From Naumannella halotolerans (GTDB lineage: Bacteria > Actinomycetota > Actinomycetes > Propionibacteriales > Propionibacteriaceae): a DNA stretch of 64,000 nt. The notes under the pieces were generated by a model. That model did not search any database and was not told the origin of the DNA. It saw only the letters and a list, made by a program, of their open reading frames with translations. The translations under genes and the position numbers were made by a program. Positions 8,235 to 17,201 of the stretch are shown piece after piece. Location: assembly GCF_004364645.1 (NCBI RefSeq), contig NZ_SOAW01000003.1, positions 186,001 through 250,000 on the forward strand, written 5' to 3'. Numbering within the stretch: position 1 is the stretch's first letter; each line of letters opens with the position of its first letter.

Positions 8235-9595
8235 CTGCAGAGCTCAGCATCGAACAGACCGCCATCGACGGGCTGCTCGCCCTGACCCTGCCGGTCCACG
8301 GTGACGCCCGTGGCTGGTTCAAGGAGAACTGGCAACGCGCGAAGATGACGGCGCTGGGTCTGCCTGATTTCGGGCCGGTGCAGAACAACGTGTCCTTCAA
8401 CACCGACTCCGGGACCACCCGTGGTCTGCATGCAGAGCCCTGGGACAAGCTGGTCTCGGTCGCCACCGGTCGGGTCTTCGGCGCCTGGGTGGAACTGCGC
8501 GAGGGTGACGGTTTCGGCACCTTGGTCACTCGCGAACTCGGGCCCGGTGAGTCGATGTTCGTGCCCCGGGGTGTGGCCAACGGTTTCCAGACCCTGGAAC
8601 CGAACACCGCCTACAGCTACCTGGTGAATGATCATTGGCGCCCCGACCTGACCTATTCCATGGTCAACCTGGCCGACCCGGAGCTGGCGGTCCCCTGGCC
8701 GGTGCCGTTGGAACAGGCAACAGTCTCCGACAAGGATCGTCAGCACCCGCTGCTGGCCGACGCCGTTCCGTTCGCCGAGGGCCGGATCGCGATCCTGGGC
8801 GGGGGACAGGTCGCCAAGGCGCTGCAGAAGGTGTATCCGGAGGCAAGGCTGATCGGCCGCGCCGAGCTGGACTTCGCCGATGCCGCCGCGGTGGAGTCGT
8901 TCGACTTCGGCGACTTCTCGACGGTGATCAATGCCGTGGCAATGACCAAGGTGGACGCCGCCGAGACTGACGAGGGCCGTCGTGAGGCCTGGCAGGTCAA
9001 CGCCACGTCGGTGGCGGCGCTGGTCCGCAATCTGGCCGGGACCCCCGCGACATTGGTCCACTTCTCCTCCGACTACGTCCATGACGGATCCGACGAGGTG
9101 TCCGACGAGGACTCACCGATCGCGCCACTGGGTGTGTACGGACAGTCCAAGGCCGCCGGCGATCTGGTGGTCTCCTGTTTCCCACGGCACTACCTGATCC
9201 GCACGAGCTGGGTGATCGGCGAGGGCCACAACTTCATCGCCACCATGCGCAGCCTTGCCGAGCGCGGCATCTCGCCGTCGGTCGTCAGTGATCAACACGG
9301 CCGCCTGAGCCATACCGACAACATCGCCGCCGCGGTCGCCCATCTGCTCTCGGTGAAGGCGCCGTACGGCACCTACAACGTGACCGATTCCGGCCCTGCC
9401 ACCACCTGGGCAGAGATCGCTTCGCAGGTGTTCGACGCGTCCGGTGCTGCCGGTGTGGTGACCCCGGTCAGCACGGCCGACTACTTCGGTGACAAACCAC
9501 ATGCCCCCAGACCCACCCACAGCGTCTTGTCGCTGGACAAGATCATCGCCACCGGATATCAACCGACGGACCAGACGGGACAGCAGAACCGATGA
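8231..9595 (+). CDS. rmlCD: Bifunctional dTDP-4-keto-rhamnose 3,5-epimerase / dTDP-4-keto-L-rhamnose reductase (RmlC-RmlD fusion)
   Basis: 454 residues from GTG 8231, which overlaps the rmlB stop. An upstream in-frame start at 8156 lies inside rmlB and is rejected. Residues 1 to about 180 form the RmlC cupin epimerase, with TRGLH at 64-68 supplying the expected catalytic histidine (H67-68 region). From about residue 183 ([11 protein letters not shown]) begins the RmlD short-chain reductase, with YGQSK near 302 as the Tyr-Lys pair. One polypeptide therefore carries the last two steps to dTDP-L-rhamnose. Such fusions are known in some actinobacteria, including bifidobacteria. The stop overlaps the rmlA ATG (ATGA). 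Confidence 0.92.
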   Translation: MTAELSIEQTAIDGLLALTLPVHGDARGWFKENWQRAKMTALGLPDFGPVQNNVSFNTDSGTTRGLHAEPWDKLVSVATGRVFGAWVELREGDGFGTLVTRELGPGESMFVPRGVANGFQTLEPNTAYSYLVNDHWRPDLTYSMVNLADPELAVPWPVPLEQATVSDKDRQHPLLADAVPFAEGRIAILGGGQVAKALQKVYPEARLIGRAELDFADAAAVESFDFGDFSTVINAVAMTKVDAAETDEGRREAWQVNATSVAALVRNLAGTPATLVHFSSDYVHDGSDEVSDEDSPIAPLGVYGQSKAAGDLVVSCFPRHYLIRTSWVIGEGHNFIATMRSLAERGISPSVVSDQHGRLSHTDNIAAAVAHLLSVKAPYGTYNVTDSGPATTWAEIASQVFDASGAAGVVTPVSTADYFGDKPHAPRPTHSVLSLDKIIATGYQPTDQTGQQNR

Positions 9596-10464
9596 AGGGA
9601 ATCATCCTCGCAGGCGGGTCCGGCACTCGCTTGTGGCCTATCACCAAGGCCATCAGCAAGCAGCTGGTGCCGATCTACGACAAGCCGATGATCTACTTCC
9701 CGCTGAGCACGTTGATGCTCGCCGGGGTGACCGACATCCTGGTGATCACGACCCCGGCCGATCAGGATCAGTTCGAGAAGTTGCTGGGCGATGGCAGCCA
9801 GTTCGGCATCACGCTGACCTATGCCACCCAGCCTTCTCCCGACGGTCTGGCCCAGGCGTTCGTGATCGGCGAGGAGCACATCGGCGATGACTCGGTAGCC
9901 TTGGTCCTCGGCGACAACATCTTCTACGGCACGGGCCTCGGCAGCCAGCTTGCACAGTATGCAGATCCCGACGGTGGGTTGATCTTCGGATACTGGGTCG
10001 CTGACCCGACTGCCTACGGCGTGGTCGAGTTCAACGACGATGGAAGTGTGGCCGGTCTGGAGGAGAAGCCGACCAGCCCGAAGAGCAGTTACGCCGTGCC
10101 GGGACTCTACTTCTACGACAATTCCGTGGTCGCCCGGGCCAAAGCTCTCACACCGTCGCCGCGTGGCGAGTTGGAGATCACCGACCTCAACCAGAGCTAC
10201 CTCGACGACAAGGCACTGCGGGTCGAGCTCCTGCCGCGCGGAACCGCTTGGCTGGACACCGGCACGTTCGAGGGAATGAACGAAGCGAGCGAGTTCGTCC
10301 GTACCATCCAGCACCGGCAGGGCCTGTCGATCGGGTGCCCGGAGGAGATCGCCTGGCGCCGCGGTCTGATCAGTGATGACCAACTGTTGGCGACTGCGGA
10401 CCGGTTGGCCAAGAGCGGATACGGAAGGTATCTGCGTACCGTGTACGAACGGGAACGCAGCTGA
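9592..10464 (+). CDS. rmlA: Glucose-1-phosphate thymidylyltransferase
   Basis: 290 residues, typical of RmlA. It makes dTDP-glucose from glucose-1-phosphate and dTTP, the first step of the rhamnose pathway. Seen: the nucleotidyltransferase signature [13 protein letters not shown] at 6-18, the substrate-loop lysine in [12 protein letters not shown], and LGDNIFYG near 108 with the metal-binding aspartate. Start ATG overlaps the rmlCD stop. Its own stop (10462-10464) directly abuts the stop of the convergent lipoprotein gene, leaving no room for a terminator between them. Confidence 0.95.
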   Translation: MKGIILAGGSGTRLWPITKAISKQLVPIYDKPMIYFPLSTLMLAGVTDILVITTPADQDQFEKLLGDGSQFGITLTYATQPSPDGLAQAFVIGEEHIGDDSVALVLGDNIFYGTGLGSQLAQYADPDGGLIFGYWVADPTAYGVVEFNDDGSVAGLEEKPTSPKSSYAVPGLYFYDNSVVARAKALTPSPRGELEITDLNQSYLDDKALRVELLPRGTAWLDTGTFEGMNEASEFVRTIQHRQGLSIGCPEEIAWRRGLISDDQLLATADRLAKSGYGRYLRTVYERERS

Positions 10465-12060
10465 TCACTCGTCGCTGAAACGCAGCAGCGTCACCGACCC
10501 GCGCGGCAGTGAGTCGGGTACGGCATCGGCCTCGGACAGCAGCCGCAATCGCCCCTCATTGGTCGCCTCGAGCGATTCGGCGGTGAGCGTGGAGATGCCG
10601 TGCAGACGGTCGGCGTCGACCGACAGGTCCATGGCTCGGTCGGTTCCGGGCTCTCCGGTGTCGACCAGCACGATGTCGGTGTAGCCCTCTCCGGCCACGG
10701 CGTAGGCGCGTACCTCGGGGTCCGAGCTGGAGATCTCCACCAGCTCGCCCGTACCGACCTGGCTCAACATCAACAGCGCCAGATAGTTCGACTGCGCAAT
10801 GACTCGCGGGCTCTCGTTCGGCACCGCTCCCATACCGCAGACCATGCTCATCGGGGCGCCACCGCGGCAGGCAGCCAGGCTGGAGTGGTGGTTCATCCGC
10901 TGCGCGCCGACGGCCGCGCCGATCATCACGAAGTCGGCGGTCCACAAGGTCTGGGCATGGGTGCGGGAGGAGTCATTCGTACCCGGACACGAAGTGGGTC
11001 CCGTCTCCTCGATCCACAGCGGCAGGTCATAGTTGTCCGCAGTGTCCTTGCCCTGGCCGAACACCGTCTCGGCCCGCTCGTGCAGCCACTGCGAAGTGAG
11101 GTTCTCGACCTCGGGTTCGGCCCGCTCCTCGGTCTCACCGCTGCGGTCCGGGCACGACCACAACGGGTACCAGTGCTGGGACAACGCGACCTTGTTCTCG
11201 ATCTCGGCCTCACCGAAGGCGCGCCACCACGGCGCGTCATAGGCGCCCGGTCCGTCGACCGCCAGCTCCGGCACCCGATCATGAACCGCCTGGCCGTAGT
11301 CCTCGGCCTCGCCCACCCAGGCCTCGGCGTCCCAGCCCTCGTCCCGCAGCGCCAGGTCGAGCTGTGACTGGTGATGGAAACCGTTCGGTTCATTGCCGAA
11401 CGCGACCGCGACCAGCCGATCACCCAAGGCCCGCTCGGCATGGGCGGCCATGTCCGCCGCGCGTTCGGGGTCGAAATGGCCGAGCGGCAGCACCAGGGTG
11501 ACCGAGGCATCGGTCGCCTCGGCGAACCGGGCGATCCGGTCAAGATCATCCGGGCCGATCGTGAACTCCGCCCAATCCGGCGCCGATTCATCCGAGGAGG
11601 TCCACCAGACACGGCGATCCACCGCATTGCCACCGAAGCGCAACGACGGCTGGTTCAGGGCAGCGATCAGCGGGGTCAGGCTGGACGTACCGGGCTCCCA
11701 GCGCTCGTCGGCCAGATCGCTGGCCTCGAAGGACAGCCCGACATTGGTACGCCGGAAACTGCCGACCGGGTCCTCACCCTCGCCCAGGCTGATCTCCACC
11801 GGGTCGCCCTCCACTGACTGCTCGGGCAGCGCACTGTCCCAGGTGACCAGTCCGGGTACGAAATCGGAGACATCGGCCCACGGATCGGCAGTGGGTTCGA
11901 CCGTCGTCGGCCCGGCCGATTCCGTCGATGGCGCCGGCGCCGGCACCTGCGGCGGCGCAGGCGGCGAACAGGCAGCCAGCAGTACGCAGGCGGTACCGAC
12001 GACGACCAGCCGCGCAGCGGCACCGGGGCCCGGCGACCCGGGCCCGGTCCTCAACGCCAT
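10465..12060 (-). CDS. Lipoprotein with GH79-like (heparanase/beta-glucuronidase-type) domain
   Basis: 531 residues. The N-terminus has a short positive segment, a hydrophobic stretch and a lipobox LLAAC near residue 30, so it is probably a lipid-anchored exported protein, followed by a Pro/Ala/Thr-rich linker. The body resembles clan-A glycosidases of GH79 type: GLSFEASDL, LRFGGNAVDRRVWW near 155, FGNEPNGF near 220 (acid/base Glu) and LWIEETGPTS near 350 (nucleophile Glu). It is the last gene of wecB-wecC and overlaps wecC by 10 nt, suggesting it trims or remodels a uronic-acid-containing surface polymer. The substrate is inference. Confidence 0.7.
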   Translation of the reverse strand: MALRTGPGSPGPGAAARLVVVGTACVLLAACSPPAPPQVPAPAPSTESAGPTTVEPTADPWADVSDFVPGLVTWDSALPEQSVEGDPVEISLGEGEDPVGSFRRTNVGLSFEASDLADERWEPGTSSLTPLIAALNQPSLRFGGNAVDRRVWWTSSDESAPDWAEFTIGPDDLDRIARFAEATDASVTLVLPLGHFDPERAADMAAHAERALGDRLVAVAFGNEPNGFHHQSQLDLALRDEGWDAEAWVGEAEDYGQAVHDRVPELAVDGPGAYDAPWWRAFGEAEIENKVALSQHWYPLWSCPDRSGETEERAEPEVENLTSQWLHERAETVFGQGKDTADNYDLPLWIEETGPTSCPGTNDSSRTHAQTLWTADFVMIGAAVGAQRMNHHSSLAACRGGAPMSMVCGMGAVPNESPRVIAQSNYLALLMLSQVGTGELVEISSSDPEVRAYAVAGEGYTDIVLVDTGEPGTDRAMDLSVDADRLHGISTLTAESLEATNEGRLRLLSEADAVPDSLPRGSVTLLRFSDE

Positions 12061-13298
12061 GCACCTCGGGTGTCGATCACGGTCTTGCCTCGCAAGCGGG
12101 TCCGATCCAGCTGCTTGAACTCCTGGTGGTCGACCAGCAGCACCACGACGCTCGCCCGCTCGATCGCCTCGCCCAGCCCGTGCAGCGAGACATTCGGCGC
12201 ATCCGCCAGCGGCGCCGGCAACGAGTCCACGTACGGCTCGACCACCAACAGGGGAGCGTTCGGCAACTTGTCGGCCAGCTTCACGGTGATGTCGAGTGCG
12301 GGAGACTCCCGCAGATCGTCGATGTCGGGCTTGAACGACAGTCCCAAGGTGGCGACGACCGCATCGGCCTGTCCGTCGACCGCTGCCAGCACCTTGTCGA
12401 TCACCGTCAACGGCTTGCCATCATTGACCAGCCGGGCCTGATGGATCAGCCGGGCCTCCTCCGGGGCCGAGGCGACGATGAACCAGGGATCGACAGCGAT
12501 GCAATGCCCGCCCACACCCGGACCGGGCTGCAGCACATTCACCCGCGGGTGCAGGTTCGCCAGCTCGATCAGTTCCCAGACGTCGATCCCCAGCCGGTCG
12601 CAGATGACCGACAGCTCGTTGGCGAAGGCGATGTTGACATCCCGGAACGCGTTCTCGGTCAGCTTGGCCATCTCCGCGGTACGCGCCGCGGTGGACCGGA
12701 TCTCACCGGTGCAGAAGGAGGCATAGACCTCGGTGGCCCGGCGTCCGGCCTCGGGGGTCAACCCGCCGATCAACCGGTCGTTGGTGACCAGCTCCTCCAT
12801 CACCTTGCCCGGCAACACCCGCTCGGGGCAGTGCGCCACATGGATCAGCGGACGCCCGGCCTCACCGTCCAGGGACAGATCCGGTCGTTCGGACAGCAGC
12901 AGCTCAGCCAGATGATCGGTCGTCCCCGGCGCCACGGTCGACTCCAGGATGATCAACTCGTCACCGCGCAGGTGCGGCGCCAGATTCCTCGCCACGGCGT
13001 CGATGTAGCTGGTGTCGACCCGATGATCATCGGTGTGCGGCGTGGGCACCGCGATGATGTGCACCTCAGCCTCGGTCGGCGTGGTACGTACCGTCAGCGA
13101 ACCGTCGGCGACGACCCGGCCCAGTGCGATGTCCAGACCCGGTTCGACGAACGGGAGGTCGCCGCGGCCGATCTGCTCCACCCGCGACGAATCGGGGTCG
13201 ACACCGATCACGGTATGGCCGTTGTCGGCCAGAACGACAGCGGTGGGCAGGCCGATGTAGCCGAGTCCTGCCACCGCGATACGGCGGTGTGCGCTCAC
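12051..13298 (-). CDS. wecC: UDP-N-acetyl-D-mannosamine dehydrogenase
   Basis: 415 residues. It oxidises UDP-ManNAc to UDP-ManNAc uronic acid with two NAD+. Seen: N-terminal Rossmann motif GLGYIGLPTA at 11-20, a second-domain lysine region (AKLTENAFRDVN) and the catalytic-cysteine segment GPGVGGHCIAVDP near 262-274, whose GHCI-DPWF form is typical of WecC rather than UDP-glucose dehydrogenase. The GTG start overlaps the wecB stop by 4 nt (GTGA). With wecB it supplies an acidic amino sugar for a cell-wall polysaccharide. Confidence 0.92.
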   Translation of the reverse strand: MSAHRRIAVAGLGYIGLPTAVVLADNGHTVIGVDPDSSRVEQIGRGDLPFVEPGLDIALGRVVADGSLTVRTTPTEAEVHIIAVPTPHTDDHRVDTSYIDAVARNLAPHLRGDELIILESTVAPGTTDHLAELLLSERPDLSLDGEAGRPLIHVAHCPERVLPGKVMEELVTNDRLIGGLTPEAGRRATEVYASFCTGEIRSTAARTAEMAKLTENAFRDVNIAFANELSVICDRLGIDVWELIELANLHPRVNVLQPGPGVGGHCIAVDPWFIVASAPEEARLIHQARLVNDGKPLTVIDKVLAAVDGQADAVVATLGLSFKPDIDDLRESPALDITVKLADKLPNAPLLVVEPYVDSLPAPLADAPNVSLHGLGEAIERASVVVLLVDHQEFKQLDRTRLRGKTVIDTRGAWR

Positions 13299-14530
13299 GC
13301 GGCTCCCATTCTCAACGGAGCACCGGCCTGCAGACTCTGGGCCCGGGCCGCCTGTTCCAGCGTCCAGGTCGACACGTCGGGATAGCCACTGCCGAAGTCC
13401 TTGATCCGCGTACCGACCCCGAGCAGCTGCTCGATCGCAGCGCAGGCGCGCGGGGCTGCATGCCCGTCACCGTAGGGATTGGTCGTGTTCGCGAAGCTGT
13501 CGTACCAAAGCCGATCGTTGATCAGTCGGGAGACCTCCCGGATGATCACGTGCTCATCGGTGCCGATCAGCTGCACCGTACCGGCGACCACCGCCTCCGG
13601 ACGTTCGGTGTTGTCCCGCATCACCAGCACCGGCTTGCCCAGCGAGGGGGCCTCCTCCTGGATGCCGCCGGAATCGGTCAGCACGATCCGGCTGGCGGCG
13701 AGCAGATGGGTGAACTGGTCGTAGGGCAGGGGCTCACCGGCGAGCACGTTCGGCAGATCACCGATCTGCGGCAGGATCGCCTGGCGTACCACCGGGTTGC
13801 GGTGCGTCGGCAACACGACCAGCCATTCCGGATTCCGCTCGGCCAGCACCCGCAGCGCCCGGCCGACACCCTCCATCGCCGAACCCCAGTTCTCCCGCCG
13901 GTGGGTGGTGACCAGCAGGATCGGCCGCTCGTCGGCGACGGCCTGCGCGATCCGCGGATCCTCGATCCGGGCCGGCTTCTGCACCGCCTCCAGCAAGGCA
14001 TCGATGACGGTGTTGCCGGTCACGGCGATGTCGCGCTCGGCAATGCCTTCGCGGGTCAGGTTGGAACGCGCGGTCTGGGTGGCGGCCAGATGCAGGCTGC
14101 TGATCTGCGAGATCAACCGGCGGTTCGCCTCCTCGGGGAACGGCGAATGCAGGTTGCCGCTGCGCAGACCGGCCTCCAGGTGCACCACCGGGATCTGCTG
14201 GTGGAATGCCGCCTGTGCGGCGGCCAGCGCGGTGGAGGTGTCGCCCTGGACCAGCACCGCATCCGGGGCGTTCTCGGCGAAATGCTGATCCAGCCGGGAG
14301 AAGACCTTGGAGACCAGGGCGTTCAGGGTCTGGCCCGGTTCGAACACGTTCAGGTCGTGATCGGGGGTGATGGAGAAGAACTGGTTGACCTGGTCCAGCA
14401 TCTCGCGGTGCTGGCCAGTGACCAAGGTGATGGAGTCGACCTTCGACGAGGCCTCCAGGGCGCGGATGACGGGAGCCACCTTGATCGCCTCCGGTCGGGT
14501 GCCGTAGACGGTCATCACTCGTGGGTTCAC
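13295..14530 (-). CDS. wecB: UDP-N-acetylglucosamine 2-epimerase (non-hydrolysing)
   Basis: 411 residues from GTG 14530, chosen because AAGGAG (14536-14541) lies 5 nt upstream; a longer frame to 14623 adds unrelated Arg/Pro-rich residues. It interconverts UDP-GlcNAc and UDP-ManNAc. Seen: GTRPEAIKVAPV near the N-terminus, GDTSTALAAAQAA, HLEAGLRSGN, THRRENWG and the C-terminal LTDSGGIQEEAP nucleotide-binding segment, all family hallmarks. It is first in the wecB-wecC-lipoprotein operon. Confidence 0.94.
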   Translation of the reverse strand: MNPRVMTVYGTRPEAIKVAPVIRALEASSKVDSITLVTGQHREMLDQVNQFFSITPDHDLNVFEPGQTLNALVSKVFSRLDQHFAENAPDAVLVQGDTSTALAAAQAAFHQQIPVVHLEAGLRSGNLHSPFPEEANRRLISQISSLHLAATQTARSNLTREGIAERDIAVTGNTVIDALLEAVQKPARIEDPRIAQAVADERPILLVTTHRRENWGSAMEGVGRALRVLAERNPEWLVVLPTHRNPVVRQAILPQIGDLPNVLAGEPLPYDQFTHLLAASRIVLTDSGGIQEEAPSLGKPVLVMRDNTERPEAVVAGTVQLIGTDEHVIIREVSRLINDRLWYDSFANTTNPYGDGHAAPRACAAIEQLLGVGTRIKDFGSGYPDVSTWTLEQAARAQSLQAGAPLRMGAA

Positions 14531-14817
14531 CGCAGCTCCTTGGGTCTCGTCCGGCGCGTCAGTGGGGGGATCAGCCCCGCGGGTCCGTCGCGAGAACTGC
14601 AGCGAGAGCACACAGGGCGTCAACCTCGGCGCATTTCACTGTCTGAAGAACGCTAATCGGAATCATATGTGCTGTCTAGGCAACGCATGGTAATGCGACC
14701 TAGATGCGACGGAGGTCTCAATCCCCGGTTGAGACCTGCCGTTCCCGGCGGCATCCCTTGTTGCCGGTCAATTGCCGGAATCGATAGCACAGCAACCGAT
14801 TCCGGCAAATCGCCGGA
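14531..14817. promoter_or_regulatory. Intergenic region with two inverted repeats between the LCP gene and wecB
   Basis: Both flanking genes read on the minus strand, so this holds the LCP terminator and wecB promoter. A perfect 12-bp inverted repeat (14772-14783 / 14797-14808, 13-nt loop) lies just after the LCP stop and probably terminates that transcript, although no T-run follows. A second perfect 8-bp repeat (GGTCTCAA 14714-14721 / TTGAGACC 14729-14736) lies between it and wecB; it may be an operator or a second hairpin. Confidence 0.5.
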
Positions 14818-15888
14818 TCAATTCTCCGGGTACTTCTCGACGTACTCGCCGACGGTGTCGTTCTGCAATGCCTCGCTCAGCTCGGCCATCTTCGCCTCGT
14901 CCGGTACGGCGATGCTGGCGTTGGTCTGCGGATCCCGGCCGAAACCGGTGATCGGCGCCTGCAGGGAGGTCATCTCATCGCCCAGGTCCCGGTACTCCAG
15001 TGCCTGGTCGGTGATCACATCGGCGTTCAGCTCCGAATCCACGGTCACGTAGCGCGAGATCGTGTACACCACATCGCGGAACTGGGCCGGGTTGGCCAGC
15101 ACCGACGGGCTCATCGTCTTGCGCATGATGGCCTGCAGGATCAGCCGGTGGTTCTCCTCCCGGCTCAGATCCCCGTTCGGCAACTTCTTCCGCTCACGGG
15201 CGAACTGCAATGCGCAGGTGCCCTCGATGGTGATCTCACCTTCGGGGTAATCGCACTGGGCGCCGTCGATCGCCTTGCGCTGGAAGGCAGTGGCATTGTC
15301 CACCGTCACCCCGCCGAGGGCGGTGGTCAGCTCCGCGAAGGACTGGAAGTCGACACTGGCGGCATGGTCGACCCGGACGTCGAGCAGGGTTTCCACGCTC
15401 TGCACGGTCAGGTTCATCCCGCCGTAGGCGTAGGCATGGGTGATCTTCTGCTTCTCGTACCCGGGGATCTCGGCGTACAGATCGCGCGGGATCGAGATCA
15501 GGTACACCTGCGACTTGTCGGCCGGTACGTGGGCCAGCAGCAGGGCATCGCTGCGGCCAGGGTCGTCGACCGAGACCGAACCGGCATCGGTGCCGATCAG
15601 CACATAGTTGCGGGCCACCGAGCCGTCGGCCGCCGGCTCCGCGGCAGCCGGCCGGTCGGGATAGTTGGCGACCGGTTCGGTGGCGAAATTGTCCACCGCA
15701 CCGCGCAACGTGGCGACGTAGAAGGCGGCCACGCCACCGACGATCAGTACCAGGGCAAGAGCGATACCGAGCAGGATCAACAGCGGGCGTCCGCGCCGAC
15801 GTTGCGGCTCCTCCTCACTCACCGGTCCGGCGGATCGCGCGGGCTGGCCCGGTTCATCGAACAGTGCCAAGCCCTCGTTGTCGTTCAT
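14818..15888 (-). CDS. LytR-CpsA-Psr (LCP) family glycopolymer ligase
   Basis: 356 residues from ATG 15888, preferred over GTG 15900 because GAGG lies 6 nt upstream. Layout: a cytoplasmic Arg-rich tail, one membrane helix (LLILLGIALALVLIVGGVAAFYV region, about 37-60), then an extracellular LCP domain. Seen: GTDAG, GRSDALLLAHV, SIPRDLYAEIPG and FARERK, which carry the pyrophosphate- and metal-binding Asp/Arg residues of the family. LCP enzymes transfer lipid-linked wall polymers onto peptidoglycan. Location beside the rml and wec genes suggests that it anchors the polysaccharide made here. Confidence 0.9.
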   Translation of the reverse strand: MNDNEGLALFDEPGQPARSAGPVSEEEPQRRRGRPLLILLGIALALVLIVGGVAAFYVATLRGAVDNFATEPVANYPDRPAAAEPAADGSVARNYVLIGTDAGSVSVDDPGRSDALLLAHVPADKSQVYLISIPRDLYAEIPGYEKQKITHAYAYGGMNLTVQSVETLLDVRVDHAASVDFQSFAELTTALGGVTVDNATAFQRKAIDGAQCDYPEGEITIEGTCALQFARERKKLPNGDLSREENHRLILQAIMRKTMSPSVLANPAQFRDVVYTISRYVTVDSELNADVITDQALEYRDLGDEMTSLQAPITGFGRDPQTNASIAVPDEAKMAELSEALQNDTVGEYVEKYPEN

Positions 15889-16026
15889 ACCCCGCCTCAC
15901 GCTCGGTGCTTCGCCGATCTGATATCGACCCGAATGCTATGTGAGGAATGTGGCAATGCCTATCCGATCAATGCGGAGCGGCACGATTTTCGTTGACGAG
16001 CGGCGTGTGGAACGCGTCACATCGGC

Positions 16027-17091
16027 TCAGTCGGCGGCGTCGCTGTAGGAGGCCTCGGCGATCCGGGCCAGTCCGTCGCGAATCAGGTTCGCCCGGTTCT
16101 CACCGATCCCCTCGACCTGCAGCAGATCGGTGATCGAGGCCGCGAACAGATGCTGCAGATCGCCGAAATGGTCGATCAGGCGGGTGCTGTAGGCCGCCGG
16201 CAGGCGGGTGATCTGGGCCAGCTGTCGGTGCCCCTTGGTGCGCAGCTTGGCGTCCAGGTGCTCGTTGCCGCCGAAACCGAGCGTCCGGGCAATCAGCTGC
16301 GGCTCCAACAATTCGGCATCGGTCAACGTGGCAAGCGATTCCAGCGACGGCGACTCCCCGCCGGGCGGCGGATAGTCCATCACCAGCAACTGTCCGATCT
16401 CGGTGGTGCCGGCACTGAGCTCCTGGCGTTGCAGATCCGGCAGCCGGCCCAAGGTCCCGAGCTCGATCACGTACCCGATCGTCTCGGCGTCCAGGCGGCG
16501 GATCATCTCCAGCCGCTGGGCGAGCCCGACCACATCCTTCACCGTCACCTGGTCGCGGATCTCCAGGCCCGAGAGCCGATCGGTCTGCTCGAACAGCCGC
16601 GTCCGGTAGCGCTCCATCGTCTGCACCGCCAGATTGGCCCGTCCCAACAGCACCTCGCTGCGTTCGAGCACCCGGCGGGTACCACGAAGGAAGAGCGTGA
16701 TCGTGGACAATGCCGCGGAGACCGAGATCACCGGTTTGCCGGTCTGCTGGGAAACCCGGTCCGCGGTCCGATGCCGGGTACCGGTTTCCTCGGTGGGGAA
16801 TCCGGCATCCGGCATCAGGTGCACCCCGGCGGTGATGATCCGCTCGGCATCGCCGGACAGCACGATCGCGCCGTCCATCTTCGCCAGTTCGCGCAGTTTC
16901 GTCGGTACGAACGGGACGTCGATCTGGAAACCGCCGGTGGAGACCTGCTCCACCTGCCGGGTGTTGCCGAGCACGATCAGTGCCCCCGTACGGCCGGACA
17001 GGATCCGGTCGATCCCGTCACGCAGCGCGGTCCCCGGCGCCAGCATCGCCAGATGCCGGTGCAGGGTCTCGGTGTCGACCGGTGATTCCAC
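16027..17091 (-). CDS. disA: DNA integrity scanning protein, diadenylate cyclase
   Basis: 354 residues, standard length. It makes c-di-AMP from two ATP and scans DNA for branched structures. The DAC domain carries the DGA motif near 71 (KMDGAIVL) and the RHR motif near 105 (GTRHRTA). A helical linker follows, and the C-terminus has a helix-hairpin-helix (VEGIGENRANLI). GTG 17091 lies 7 nt after a minus-strand TACGTT (17104-17099) without a Shine-Dalgarno, suggesting a leaderless mRNA. It is divergent from radA, a common actinobacterial and firmicute association tying c-di-AMP to recombination repair. Confidence 0.95.
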   Translation of the reverse strand: MESPVDTETLHRHLAMLAPGTALRDGIDRILSGRTGALIVLGNTRQVEQVSTGGFQIDVPFVPTKLRELAKMDGAIVLSGDAERIITAGVHLMPDAGFPTEETGTRHRTADRVSQQTGKPVISVSAALSTITLFLRGTRRVLERSEVLLGRANLAVQTMERYRTRLFEQTDRLSGLEIRDQVTVKDVVGLAQRLEMIRRLDAETIGYVIELGTLGRLPDLQRQELSAGTTEIGQLLVMDYPPPGGESPSLESLATLTDAELLEPQLIARTLGFGGNEHLDAKLRTKGHRQLAQITRLPAAYSTRLIDHFGDLQHLFAASITDLLQVEGIGENRANLIRDGLARIAEASYSDAAD

Positions 17092-17201
17092 GGGGCCGAA
17101 CGTAGCAGGGGAGAGTCTCGGGACCGGTGCGCGAACGCACCGGGTCGGCGTCCCGGGTCGTCGTACCGGTGGTGTCGGTGCCGGGCCCTAGGATCGCAGC
17201 C

